Source of the DNA: Thioploca sp.
GTDB taxonomy: Bacteria > Pseudomonadota > Gammaproteobacteria > Beggiatoales > Beggiatoaceae
DNA: 36,096 nt
Assembly: GCA_030627235.1 (NCBI GenBank)
Contig: DAOUSL010000017.1
Location: 1 to 36,096 of the forward strand
Direction: 5' to 3'
A model generated the notes under the pieces. It did not search any database. It had not been told where the DNA came from and was given only the letters and a program-made list of their open reading frames with translations. Of this stretch, positions 1-7,189 are shown one piece after another. The stretch's first letter is position 1, and each line of letters opens with the position of its first letter. The translations under genes were made by a program, and so were the position numbers.

Positions 1-213
1 AATATCTGAATTAACATTATCTGCCAAAAGCGTCAATGTAAGTAATAGACCAATCAGTTAGTGCGTCAGCTCCCCAATCCATTTCGCCAGAACACCTTTG
101 GCCAAAAATTCTTGTTGAGCTTCTTTACTTGCTTTTGGATGTTTAAAGTTTTATAAGAAATATTTAACCTTTTTATTTGGGAACGATAAAAAAAAATTTC
201 GGAGGAATATATT
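1..213. other. Left edge, no gene assigned
   Basis: No convincing gene is seen here. Short open frames exist on the minus strand, one of which ends in codons reading ITYIDAFGR and then a stop near position 17. None has a start codon with a ribosome binding site, and all are interrupted upstream. The stretch could hold a decayed gene end or simply the promoter region of the operon that starts at 214. Confidence 0.4.
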
Positions 214-771
214 TTGGAAGATAATATTTGGAATGATTTAGAAATTGCCAAATTAGTAGTTTCTATGCTTACAGCTTTAGTTCTAATTTTTGTGCCATAT
301 TGGATTGAACGAGTTGTTAGGCGATTGGAAACTATTAATTGGACTAATCAAAAAGTAATTGAACGTAAGTTGCAGGTTTATGATGAAACTATGCCATTAT
401 TAAATGATTTGTTGTGTTTTTATACTAGGATTGGTAATTGGCAAGAACTGTCACCTGCTCAAATAAAGGATATTAAGCGGACTTTAGATAAAAAAATTCA
501 TATTACAAAACCTTTATTTTCTGATGTATTTTATGCCAAGTATGTTTTTTTCATTAATTTATGTTTTCTTACTTATCAAGGAAGTGGACAACATGCTAAG
601 TTAAGGGTTAATATGGATAAGTATCATGAGTCTGATAGTTGGAATCCAAAATTTTCCGAGTTATTTGTGATGGATAAAGAAAAATGGACAGCTAGTAATG
701 ATATTTGTATGGCTTATGAGGAATTGGGGCAAATTTTTGTTGAGGAATTAAATTTAAGGTATAAAAAATGA
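214..771 (+). CDS. Membrane-anchored protein of unknown function
   Basis: 185 residues, function not recognised. The start is TTG at 214, supported by a clear GGAGG at 201-205 eight bases upstream. One hydrophobic segment at about residues 11-30 is followed by a basic stretch (ERVVRR), so the N-terminus probably anchors the protein in the inner membrane with the rest in the cytoplasm. The remainder is helical, with a run typical of a family seen in other proteobacteria only as hypothetical (YDETMPLLNDLLCF, then FYTRIGNWQEL). It shares its last four bases (ATGA) with the next gene, so it is the first gene of a translationally coupled operon of three. What it does is unknown; an accessory or defence role is only a guess from the setting. 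Confidence 0.75.
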   Translation: MEDNIWNDLEIAKLVVSMLTALVLIFVPYWIERVVRRLETINWTNQKVIERKLQVYDETMPLLNDLLCFYTRIGNWQELSPAQIKDIKRTLDKKIHITKPLFSDVFYAKYVFFINLCFLTYQGSGQHAKLRVNMDKYHESDSWNPKFSELFVMDKEKWTASNDICMAYEELGQIFVEELNLRYKK

Positions 772-1520
772 TTAGTCCAAATGTAAAGACTGCAAAATCA
801 GAACAACTTGAATTAGAAAAACGTTATAAAACTGCTTGTAATGATGCTAATCAGCGTAAAGTTGAATCAAAATTACATGAGTTTGAGCAGGAAGTTCAGC
901 AAAGTTATGCTACGATTAATATGCCGTTTGAGGTTTTGTATAATATAGCAAATGGTGATGATTATAAAAATTATTATGATTTGGTTAAGTTAGGATTAAA
1001 AGAATATGATCCAGCTCGGGTAATTTGTGATACTAAATTATTTGGAGAAGATGCGGCTAAAATTAGGTATGCAGCTTTGAATTTGGACAGTGTGGGATTA
1101 ACCAAATATGGCGATTTTTGCATATGCTTAGATGAAAAATCAATACAAGATAAAACTAGTTTGTTAGAGGAAAATGCTTTTAATTTTTTTAATAACCATC
1201 CGATTAAACCTAAAGAAAATATGCCAAAGGGTTATCGGGCAGTTTGGGAAAATAGAGATAAATTGGCAGTAGCAAAATTAGGCAAAAAAATTGATAATAG
1301 TATGCACAATGGAGAGTTTTCTAAACTATTATTAGAAGATAAGCATAATAAAGATGAAGATGAATTTATTGAAGTCCATATTTATGGAAAAATTGATTTT
1401 AAGATGATGACGGAAGTATGGGCTGATGCAGAATTAGATTTAGATGAAGATGAACAATCTGATTTAATAGTTTTACAAGAGTTATTAGGTGACAAATGGC
1501 AATCATACAAGCAGAAATAA
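768..1520 (+). CDS. Unknown soluble protein, second gene of the accessory operon
   Basis: 250 residues, no signal peptide or membrane segment. It begins at an ATG overlapping the previous stop by four bases, the usual sign of coupled translation. The N-terminal 50 residues are charged and probably helical. The middle has a stretch reading KYGDFCICLDEKSI followed by a charged helix, which loosely recalls the core strand of ADP-ribosyltransferase-like toxin domains; I would not assign that function from this alone. The C-terminal part is very acidic (DEDEFIEVHIYGKIDF, later DLDEDEQSD) and looks like a substrate- or partner-binding tail. It overlaps the next gene by 25 bases. No known family is securely recognised. 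Confidence 0.7.
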   Translation: MISPNVKTAKSEQLELEKRYKTACNDANQRKVESKLHEFEQEVQQSYATINMPFEVLYNIANGDDYKNYYDLVKLGLKEYDPARVICDTKLFGEDAAKIRYAALNLDSVGLTKYGDFCICLDEKSIQDKTSLLEENAFNFFNNHPIKPKENMPKGYRAVWENRDKLAVAKLGKKIDNSMHNGEFSKLLLEDKHNKDEDEFIEVHIYGKIDFKMMTEVWADAELDLDEDEQSDLIVLQELLGDKWQSYKQK

Positions 1521-3292
1521 AAAAAGTTTACTTATTTGCTCAACTTGGCAAAGGTTTTTATGAGCAAGAAGGAATTTTTAAAGTTTTTTCATTGAAAACT
1601 GACGCTATAGTAGATATGCGTGCTGGTGACGTTGGTCTATTGTTTGATGCTGCTCAAGAATGTGAAGTGATTGAAGGTGAGAAATTAACAGAATTACGGG
1701 ATTTAGACAAATTAAAAAGTTTATTACAAATTCGTAAAAAATGGCATCATGCTTTAAGATTTATGTTAAATGGTTTTGATAATAGATTAAAAGAAACGAC
1801 TCGGATTTTGGTTTTGAAAAGAGCCAATGAACTATGCCAAGACAAGGAAATTTATAATTTTGTAGTGGGACGTTTAAGTAGACCTATGCCTAAGGAAGCT
1901 GATATTTTGACGGCTATAAGATTGGCAACGGGTAATGACTTGGTTATGGAAATTTATCAAGGAGTTGTGTTACAAAAATTGACTGAGGCTTGGTATAAAA
2001 ACTTGTCGTCGATTATTGCGGTAAAAGCTAAATGTGAGGAAATTAATGAAAAGCTGGTTGTTAAAGGTATATTTCCACAGTTATCTATTGCATTTGGGAA
2101 TTGGCTACAGTTTCATAAAGTTTTACAACATATAGAACTACCACCTAAACAAGCTAATAGGATATTAACTGGTTTTCAACAACGATTAACTAGTGTTTTA
2201 CAAGTAACTATTCCTGAATATATACTATCGCAAGATGAAGTTTTTTTACAGAAGTTACGGGATTTTGAAGCAACCCATAATAGTTATAAACCATTTAAAC
2301 GCTGGGATTTTGATAAAGTTCAGGATTTTATTAATGAAATTAAAGGCTATTTGCGAAAAAATAAATTAAAATTAGCTGCTGAAAGTACAGAAGCATTGAT
2401 TGAATATCATATTAGCCATAATAGTTCAATAGATAAAGCAAAAAATAATGTAGTTAAAAGTTTATCTAATTTAATTAATTATGCGACTAAATCCAAAAAT
2501 TTTAATTTGGCTACTCAATGGTTAAGTTATGCAGAACTAATTGATAAAAAAAATGTTTTTATTAGAACTAATCGGGCTGAACTATTTAAGAAACAAGGCA
2601 ATTACGCACAAGCTAAAGAAATTTATCAGCAAACTATCAAGGAATTTCCGTCTAATGTGGTTGCGAAAAATGGCTATGCGGAACTGTTAAAAATTGACGG
2701 CAATTACGCACAAGCTAAAGAAATTTATCAGCAAACTATCAAGGAATTTCCTAAAGATGTGGTTGCGAAAAATGGCTATGCAAATACCTTAGTAGCTAAT
2801 AAAGAATATGCAGAAGCTCGTACATATTTACCAAAGCAAGCCAATAAATTACGAACTAAAGACGATTGGATTGGCTTTCATATCTTTGCTATGTCATATT
2901 TACGTGTCGGAGAACTTGACCAAGCTGTACAATATTTAACAGAAGGTCAATACTACGCCCCTAAAGAGCAGAAATCTTATTTTAACAATGCTTTAACAGT
3001 TGCTTATTTACAACAGAAAAATGCCGATGCAGCTTTAGAAATTATTAAAACTACACCAGCAGTTACTAAAGTACAACAAGAACAGCATACTGTATTAAAA
3101 GCTCATATTTATATTGAAAAACAAGACTATGCTAAAGCTGAATTAATTTTACAACAGCCAGTAACTTTATTAACTGAAGTAAAAGATAAATTAATAGAGA
3201 TTATAGAATGTTGTAAAAAAGGTGTAACTGATGTGGCAAATAAATTTATGGAATTGTTAAACTTAGAAACTGAAATGGTCATGAATTATTAA
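1496..3292 (+). CDS. TPR-repeat protein, third gene of the accessory operon
   Basis: 598 residues, apparently cytoplasmic. The N-terminal ~280 residues have no family I recognise. From about residue 355 the protein turns into tetratricopeptide repeats, helix pairs that bind other proteins. Two repeats in a row are nearly identical (GNYAQAKEIYQQTIKEFP at about residues 368 and 402), and the DNA shows the same, with near-identical 86-base stretches exactly 102 bases (34 codons) apart. Further degenerate repeats run to about residue 560. The ATG at 1496 lies inside the previous gene, so expression depends on the upstream gene. A scaffold or sensor role for the two upstream products is plausible but inferred. 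An inverted-repeat element has inserted at its stop codon. Confidence 0.75.
   Translation: MAIIQAEIKKVYLFAQLGKGFYEQEGIFKVFSLKTDAIVDMRAGDVGLLFDAAQECEVIEGEKLTELRDLDKLKSLLQIRKKWHHALRFMLNGFDNRLKETTRILVLKRANELCQDKEIYNFVVGRLSRPMPKEADILTAIRLATGNDLVMEIYQGVVLQKLTEAWYKNLSSIIAVKAKCEEINEKLVVKGIFPQLSIAFGNWLQFHKVLQHIELPPKQANRILTGFQQRLTSVLQVTIPEYILSQDEVFLQKLRDFEATHNSYKPFKRWDFDKVQDFINEIKGYLRKNKLKLAAESTEALIEYHISHNSSIDKAKNNVVKSLSNLINYATKSKNFNLATQWLSYAELIDKKNVFIRTNRAELFKKQGNYAQAKEIYQQTIKEFPSNVVAKNGYAELLKIDGNYAQAKEIYQQTIKEFPKDVVAKNGYANTLVANKEYAEARTYLPKQANKLRTKDDWIGFHIFAMSYLRVGELDQAVQYLTEGQYYAPKEQKSYFNNALTVAYLQQKNADAALEIIKTTPAVTKVQQEQHTVLKAHIYIEKQDYAKAELILQQPVTLLTEVKDKLIEIIECCKKGVTDVANKFMELLNLETEMVMNY
2597..2784 (+). 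repeat. Two near-identical 102-base tandem units inside the TPR gene
   Basis: Positions 2597-2682 and 2699-2784 match except for a few bases, and the unit length of 102 bases equals one 34-residue TPR. The high DNA identity points to a recent duplication or gene conversion, since the other repeats in this protein have diverged. Confidence 0.9.
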
Positions 3293-3295
3293 CTG

Positions 3296-3452
3296 ATGTT
3301 ACGCAGAGAGATTTTATATTCCACCGATTTCATCGGTGGCTATTCACATTCAATCCTTTCAGGATTGAAACAACCCCAACGGGGTGGAACATGAATAACC
3401 ATAGGTGAAACCTATAGAATGCTAATTGATTAAAACGCTTTCTGCGTAACAT
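3296..3452. mobile_element. MITE-like element of 157 bases with internal triloop hairpins
   Basis: The ends are inverted repeats: ATGTTACGCAGAGAG at 3296-3310 and CTTTCTGCGTAACAT at 3438-3452 (14 of 15 match). The octamer ATTAACTG lies just left (3288-3295) and again two bases past the right end (3455-3462), like a target-site duplication, and the left copy contains the TPR gene stop codon. Inside are four consecutive hairpins with three-base loops: CCACCGAT/ATCGGTGG at 3321-3339 (loop TTC), TTCAATCCT/AGGATTGAA at 3349-3369 (TTC), ACCCC/GGGGT at 3373-3385 (AAC) and ATAGGT/ACCTAT at 3401-3415 (GAA). TATTCA at 3341 and TGAATA at 3392 can close a branch around the middle two. There is no room for a transposase, so it would be moved in trans. 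Confidence 0.7.
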
Positions 3453-3464
3453 GAATTAACTGTT

Positions 3465-3513
3465 AACTGTTGTTTCGGGAAATACGCTTCGCTCCATTCC
3501 CGAAACAACAGTT
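3465..3513. repeat. Perfect 17-bp inverted repeat, possible terminator
   Basis: AACTGTTGTTTCGGGAA at 3465-3481 pairs perfectly with 3497-3513 around a 15-base loop. It follows the MITE-like element and lies between the TPR gene and purN. There is no T-run after the stem (TATATATA instead), so it is either a rho-independent terminator of imperfect form or a palindromic repeat element. I favour a repeat that also blocks transcription. Confidence 0.65.
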
Positions 3514-3601
3514 ATATATATGCTTTTAATTTTTAATCATCAATACTATTATGTCATAACACTAGCTTTACTATACAATCTATTTCGATAAATTACCAAT
3601 A

Positions 3602-4228
3602 ATGAAAAAATTACCAATAGTTGTATTAATCTCTGGACGTGGTAGCAATCTTAAAGCTATCATTGATGCCAAAGACCCATTAGTAGAAATAAAAGCAGTT
3701 ATCAGCAATAAACCTCAAGCAGGTGGATTGCTTCTTGCTAGACAAGCTAATATAAAAACGGAGGTGCTAGATAAATTTACTACCAAACTAGAATTTGATC
3801 AAGCCTTACAAAACTGTATTGATAAATACCAACCTAAACTAATTGTATTAGCTGGTTTTATGCGTATTCTCAGCCCAGATTTTGTAAATCATTATCAAGG
3901 ATATATGATTAATATTCACCCATCTTTACTGCCAGCTTTTAAAGGTCTAAACACTCATAAACGAGCATTAGAAGCAAAAGTTAAACAGCATGGAGCTACT
4001 GTGCATTTTGTCACCGCAGAATTAGATGCTGGTCCAATAATAATTCAAGCTCAAGTTCCTGTATATCCTGATGATAATGAAGATATTTTAGCAACTCGTG
4101 TTTTGAATGAAGAACATCGTATTTACCCACAAGCTATCCATTGGTTTGCAGAAGAACGATTACAACTACATGGACAGCAAGTTTTATTAGATAATCAACC
4201 AATTGAGGTTTCCAATGAAAATTTTTAA
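3602..4228 (+). CDS. purN: Phosphoribosylglycinamide formyltransferase PurN
   Basis: 208 residues, close to the 212 of E. coli PurN. It transfers a formyl group from 10-formyltetrahydrofolate to glycinamide ribonucleotide, the third step of purine synthesis, in the cytoplasm. The phosphate-binding SGRGSN is at residues 11-16. The catalytic triad is in place as N104, H106 and D142 (E. coli N106, H108, D144), within the signatures NIHPSLLPAFKG and TAELDAGPIIIQ. The ATG at 3602 has only a weak ribosome binding site, but it sits at the expected N-terminus. In many gammaproteobacteria purM lies directly upstream; here the upstream neighbour is a repeat region, so purN stands apart and shares its 3' end with the next small gene. 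Confidence 0.97.
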   Translation: MKKLPIVVLISGRGSNLKAIIDAKDPLVEIKAVISNKPQAGGLLLARQANIKTEVLDKFTTKLEFDQALQNCIDKYQPKLIVLAGFMRILSPDFVNHYQGYMINIHPSLLPAFKGLNTHKRALEAKVKQHGATVHFVTAELDAGPIIIQAQVPVYPDDNEDILATRVLNEEHRIYPQAIHWFAEERLQLHGQQVLLDNQPIEVSNENF

Positions 4229-4682
4229 AGTATTACTATTAATCCCATTAATTTGGCTTCCAATGACAGCTGAAGCTAAAGACGCAATGCCTGATCCTGA
4301 CTGTGTAAAAAGTGAACAAGAATGTCAAAGAATTGCCAATCGCAGAGAAAATATTCGTCAACGTTGTATTTCTGATCCTGCATGGTGTAAAGAAAGACGA
4401 TACAAAAAACGCCTACAAATGGAAAAAAGAAGAGAATTAAAACGACAATGTAAAGCTAATCCAGATCAATGTGCTGACTTAACTCGTACATTCAAAAAAC
4501 AGCAACACCAGTTACGGAAAGAAGGTAAAAAGAGCTTAAAGCAACAACAAGAACAGTGGTGTATAGATAATCCAGATGCTTGTAAAAAATGGGAAGCAGA
4601 AATGAGAAAAGTACGAGAACAATGTCAAGGACTTAAGTATAAGCTAGTACGAAAATTCCCAAATAGACCGCATAAGATGTAA
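4215..4682 (+). CDS. Small secreted Cys-rich protein with C-x3-P-x2-C motifs
   Basis: 155 residues from the ATG at 4215, which has GAGG at 4205-4208; a longer reading from TTG at 4203 would put extra residues before the signal peptide and is less likely. Residues 1-21 form a signal peptide (MKIFKVLLLIPLIW, then AEA), so the protein is exported. The mature part is very basic and helical, with regularly spaced cysteine pairs: CISDPAWC, CKANPDQC and CIDNPDAC. The same C-x3-P-x2-C pattern recurs in the secreted protein at 6015-6959. It overlaps the end of purN by 14 bases, so the two are probably co-transcribed. Function unknown; the cysteines could form disulfides in the periplasm or bind metal. 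Confidence 0.8.
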   Translation: MKIFKVLLLIPLIWLPMTAEAKDAMPDPDCVKSEQECQRIANRRENIRQRCISDPAWCKERRYKKRLQMEKRRELKRQCKANPDQCADLTRTFKKQQHQLRKEGKKSLKQQQEQWCIDNPDACKKWEAEMRKVREQCQGLKYKLVRKFPNRPHKM

Positions 4683-4696
4683 ATTTATCTACTATA

Positions 4697-4828
4697 TGTT
4701 CGGGATTTTTTATAAATATTTAATTGTGAATTAGTGAATGAAGAATGGTTAATTACTAATAATTTTGACTTTCATTAAGAATTATTAATTCACAGTTAAC
4801 CATTCACAATTAAAAACCATCCCGAACA
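4697..4828. repeat. Inverted-repeat element between the Cys-rich gene and the sugar kinase
   Basis: TGTTCGGGAT at 4697-4706 pairs with ATCCCGAACA at 4819-4828, and further in TTTAATTGTGAAT at 4719-4731 pairs with ATTCACAATTAAA at 4802-4814. GAATGGTTAA at 4743 can also pair with TTAACCATTC at 4796. The whole 132-base stretch can fold back on itself and codes for nothing. The arms share the core TTCGGGA with the palindrome at 3465-3513, so the two may be related repeats. Confidence 0.7.
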
Positions 4829-4872
4829 CCTATGGAATTTCACTCGGTTTTACCTAGCTTTATTTAAATATT

Positions 4873-5817
4873 ATGATTATAGCAAAATGCCCTCTCCGAG
4901 TTTCCTTAGTTGGAGGCTCAACTGATTTACAAGCTTTTATCGACAAATACGAACATGGAAGTGTAATTAGTTTTCCATCTAACCTGTATACTTATATTAC
5001 TATTCATGAAAATCATGCTGATAAATATATAATTAATTATTCCAAAAAAGAAGAAGTTAATACCGCAGTAGAAATTAAAAATGATATAGCACGTGAAGTA
5101 TTGGTTTATTTTAACGTCAATCCAGTAACAGTAACTTTTAATACAGATATCCTATCAGAAGGTTCTGGCCTAGCATCATCATCATCGTATACCATAGCGA
5201 TGGTAAAAGCAGTTACTATGTATAAAAATATCAACTTATCAGATTTTGAGATATGTCGTATCGCATTGGATTTAGAACGTAAATTTAATCCATTAACTGG
5301 CTATCAAGATGAATATGGTTCAGGTATTGGAGGTTTTAAACGAATTGATTTTAATAAAAAACGTCGACCATTATTTCGGTATCTGGATGTAGCATTTTTA
5401 GAAAGATATGATATGTATTTGGTGAATACTGGTATCAGACGTAGTTCCACTCAAGTTTTGCAAAGTATTAATATAGATAAAATTGCTACCTTATTACCCT
5501 TGGTAGATCAGATGGAACAAGCCATAGAAGATAATGATTATCAAACTTTTGAAACTATTTTTAATAAAGGTTGGCAACAAAAGAAAATTACTTCAAACTT
5601 GATAGATAGCAATCCTAAAATTAAACAAATGGATGATTTATTTTCTAATAATCCAATAATACATGCAGTTAAACTAAGCGGTGCTGGAGGTGGCGGATAT
5701 TTTCTACTTCTATGTGATAAAAATATGGATGATAAAATACATCAAGAATTTGATAAACTTGGTAAAATAACTAAAATCCAAGTCAGCTCTGCTGGTGTCG
5801 AAGGGATTTATGTTTAA
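4873..5817 (+). CDS. GHMP-family sugar kinase (heptose/fucose kinase-like)
   Basis: 314 residues. GHMP kinases phosphorylate small metabolites with ATP, and this one most resembles the branch that acts on sugars, such as D-glycero-D-manno-heptose 7-phosphate kinase (HddA). Motif 1 is at the start (APLRVSLVGG-like: CPLRVSLVGGSTDL, residues 6-19). The ATP phosphate loop is LSEGSGLASSSSYT at about 94-107. Motif 3 is KLSGAGGGGYFLLL at about 267-280. It begins at an ATG four residues before motif 1, with no good ribosome binding site. No other heptose or nucleotide-sugar genes are near, so the exact substrate cannot be told; a role in surface polysaccharide precursors is the usual one for this branch. 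Confidence 0.85.
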   Translation: MIIAKCPLRVSLVGGSTDLQAFIDKYEHGSVISFPSNLYTYITIHENHADKYIINYSKKEEVNTAVEIKNDIAREVLVYFNVNPVTVTFNTDILSEGSGLASSSSYTIAMVKAVTMYKNINLSDFEICRIALDLERKFNPLTGYQDEYGSGIGGFKRIDFNKKRRPLFRYLDVAFLERYDMYLVNTGIRRSSTQVLQSINIDKIATLLPLVDQMEQAIEDNDYQTFETIFNKGWQQKKITSNLIDSNPKIKQMDDLFSNNPIIHAVKLSGAGGGGYFLLLCDKNMDDKIHQEFDKLGKITKIQVSSAGVEGIYV

Positions 5818-5877
5818 CTTCAGAATCCAAATATTTTTATGAATTTATCATTAGGCATCTTACTAAATAAGATTATA

Positions 5878-5966
5878 ATGTAGGATGCAATGAACGAAGG
5901 GAATTGCATCAATCGTATTAATGCGGCATCGAAAGATGTAATTCATAAACTCATTACATCCTACAT
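5878..5966. repeat. 89-base inverted-repeat element
   Basis: ATGTAGGATGCAATGA at 5878-5893 pairs with TCATTACATCCTACAT at 5951-5966 with one mismatch. The arms are followed inward by AACGAAGGGAATTGCATC, a form I know from short dispersed repeats in many gammaproteobacteria (GTAGGATG-AATGAACGAAG type). It lies in the gap between two convergent genes, where it may also serve as a transcription stop. Confidence 0.75.
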
Positions 5967-6014
5967 AAAATATATTTTATATACAATCTGTGTAACTTCA
6001 GTTATTTAATAAAT

Positions 6015-6959
6015 TTATTCTATAATTGGAAAAACATCTAGAACTGAAAATGATAATGGTTCTCTACCAGGAATCATCTTCATTTTGACTTCATAAGTAG
6101 TTACACTGCTATCAAATGCACTTGCTACATCAATGGCTGGGATTGATAAACTACCATCGCTTAATGAAAAAAATCCGTGGACTCGTAATGGACTACAGGA
6201 AGTATCAGAAACCAGAATTGGACATTCATTGCTATCTATACCACAAGAACTTGGCTTTTGTTTGCATTGCGAGATAGTTTCTTGAATAGCTTGATTAATA
6301 TTAGGATTAACAATAATTCCATAAGAACCTGGATCAGTTTGGCATTTTTGAATACCTAATTCTGTAGAGCCATCTGTATTATAATCTACTGTTATTCCAC
6401 AAGAACTTGGATCAGATTGACATTGTGCCATGCCATCAGCAATAGAACCATCAGTATTTTGATACACTGTTATTCCACAGTCATCTGGAGAATCTTGACA
6501 TTGTTGACGACCTTCTGCTGTAGAACCATCATTATTTGGTTCAAGTTCAATATCACAAGATTCTGGATCAGCTTGACATTGTTGCTTGCCTTCTTCAATA
6601 GAACCATCATCATTAGTAGCTATATCACAAGAACTTGGATCAGCTTGACATTGAGCAATTCCAACTTCAGTAGAGCCATCATCATTAGGGCCACGTTGAA
6701 TACCACAAGATTCAGGAAAGTCTCTACATTCTGCTTTTATTGCTTCTTCATTAATCTCAATAGTAGAATTAATTGAAATACCACAAGCCTCTGGGTTATT
6801 TTTACAATATTCCATGGTTTTGGTTAAGGCAGCATAAAAACCTTCTACATATAATGAATCAGTATTGGTTGGAGCTGGTACAGTGTTATCTTCTTCTTCA
6901 GCAGCATATGAGTTAAAAGTAAATAAGATAATGCAAATAAATATTATTCGGTTATTCAT
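6015..6959 (-). CDS. Secreted protein with eight C-x3-P-x2-C repeats
   Basis: 314 residues with a signal peptide (MNNRIIFICIILFTFNSYAA), so exported. Residues about 50-245 are made of eight units of 25-31 residues, each carrying Cys-x3-Pro-x2-Cys-Gly/Asp-Ile (for example CQADPSSCDI, CQSDPSSCGI) followed by a linker containing NDGST or TDGSI. In the seventh unit the second cysteine is Tyr (CQTDPGSYGI). A C-terminal part of about 70 residues has no repeats and contains another cysteine pair (CPILVSDTSC) and beta-like sequence. The acidic linkers and paired cysteines suggest a disulfide-braced or calcium-binding rod, but no function is known. It is convergent with the kinase and has no obvious operon partner. 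Confidence 0.85.
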   Translation of the reverse strand: MNNRIIFICIILFTFNSYAAEEEDNTVPAPTNTDSLYVEGFYAALTKTMEYCKNNPEACGISINSTIEINEEAIKAECRDFPESCGIQRGPNDDGSTEVGIAQCQADPSSCDIATNDDGSIEEGKQQCQADPESCDIELEPNNDGSTAEGRQQCQDSPDDCGITVYQNTDGSIADGMAQCQSDPSSCGITVDYNTDGSTELGIQKCQTDPGSYGIIVNPNINQAIQETISQCKQKPSSCGIDSNECPILVSDTSCSPLRVHGFFSLSDGSLSIPAIDVASAFDSSVTTYEVKMKMIPGREPLSFSVLDVFPIIE

Positions 6960-7189
6960 AATTATATATGGTATAAATAGTGAAATAGGCTTAATATTAG
7001 AAACAATTTTATATAAAATGTCAAATATAAGTAAGGGTTACAATAACATCAAGGCAATTATAAATAGTAAATATCTAATTTTATCCTTGACCATATCACG
7101 GTTAATTTGCTAAAGTATTTGATAGATTTTATCTATAATCCAAGAATTTTAAACAAATAATGTAATTTCAATTTACGCCAAAATACAAT

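Noticed and set aside
66-251. Minus-strand open frame of 61 codons at the left edge
   Set aside because: No ribosome binding site, overlaps the start of a well-supported gene, and the composition is that of random AT-rich DNA.
2597-2784. Independent tandem repeat or mobile element
   Set aside because: The unit keeps the reading frame and equals one TPR, so it belongs to the protein.
3321-3415. CRISPR array
   Set aside because: The hairpins differ from one another in sequence and there are no equal spacers or direct repeats.
6417-6776. Plus-strand open frame of 119 codons
   Set aside because: Lies wholly opposite the Cys-repeat gene, and its regularity comes from that gene's repeats.
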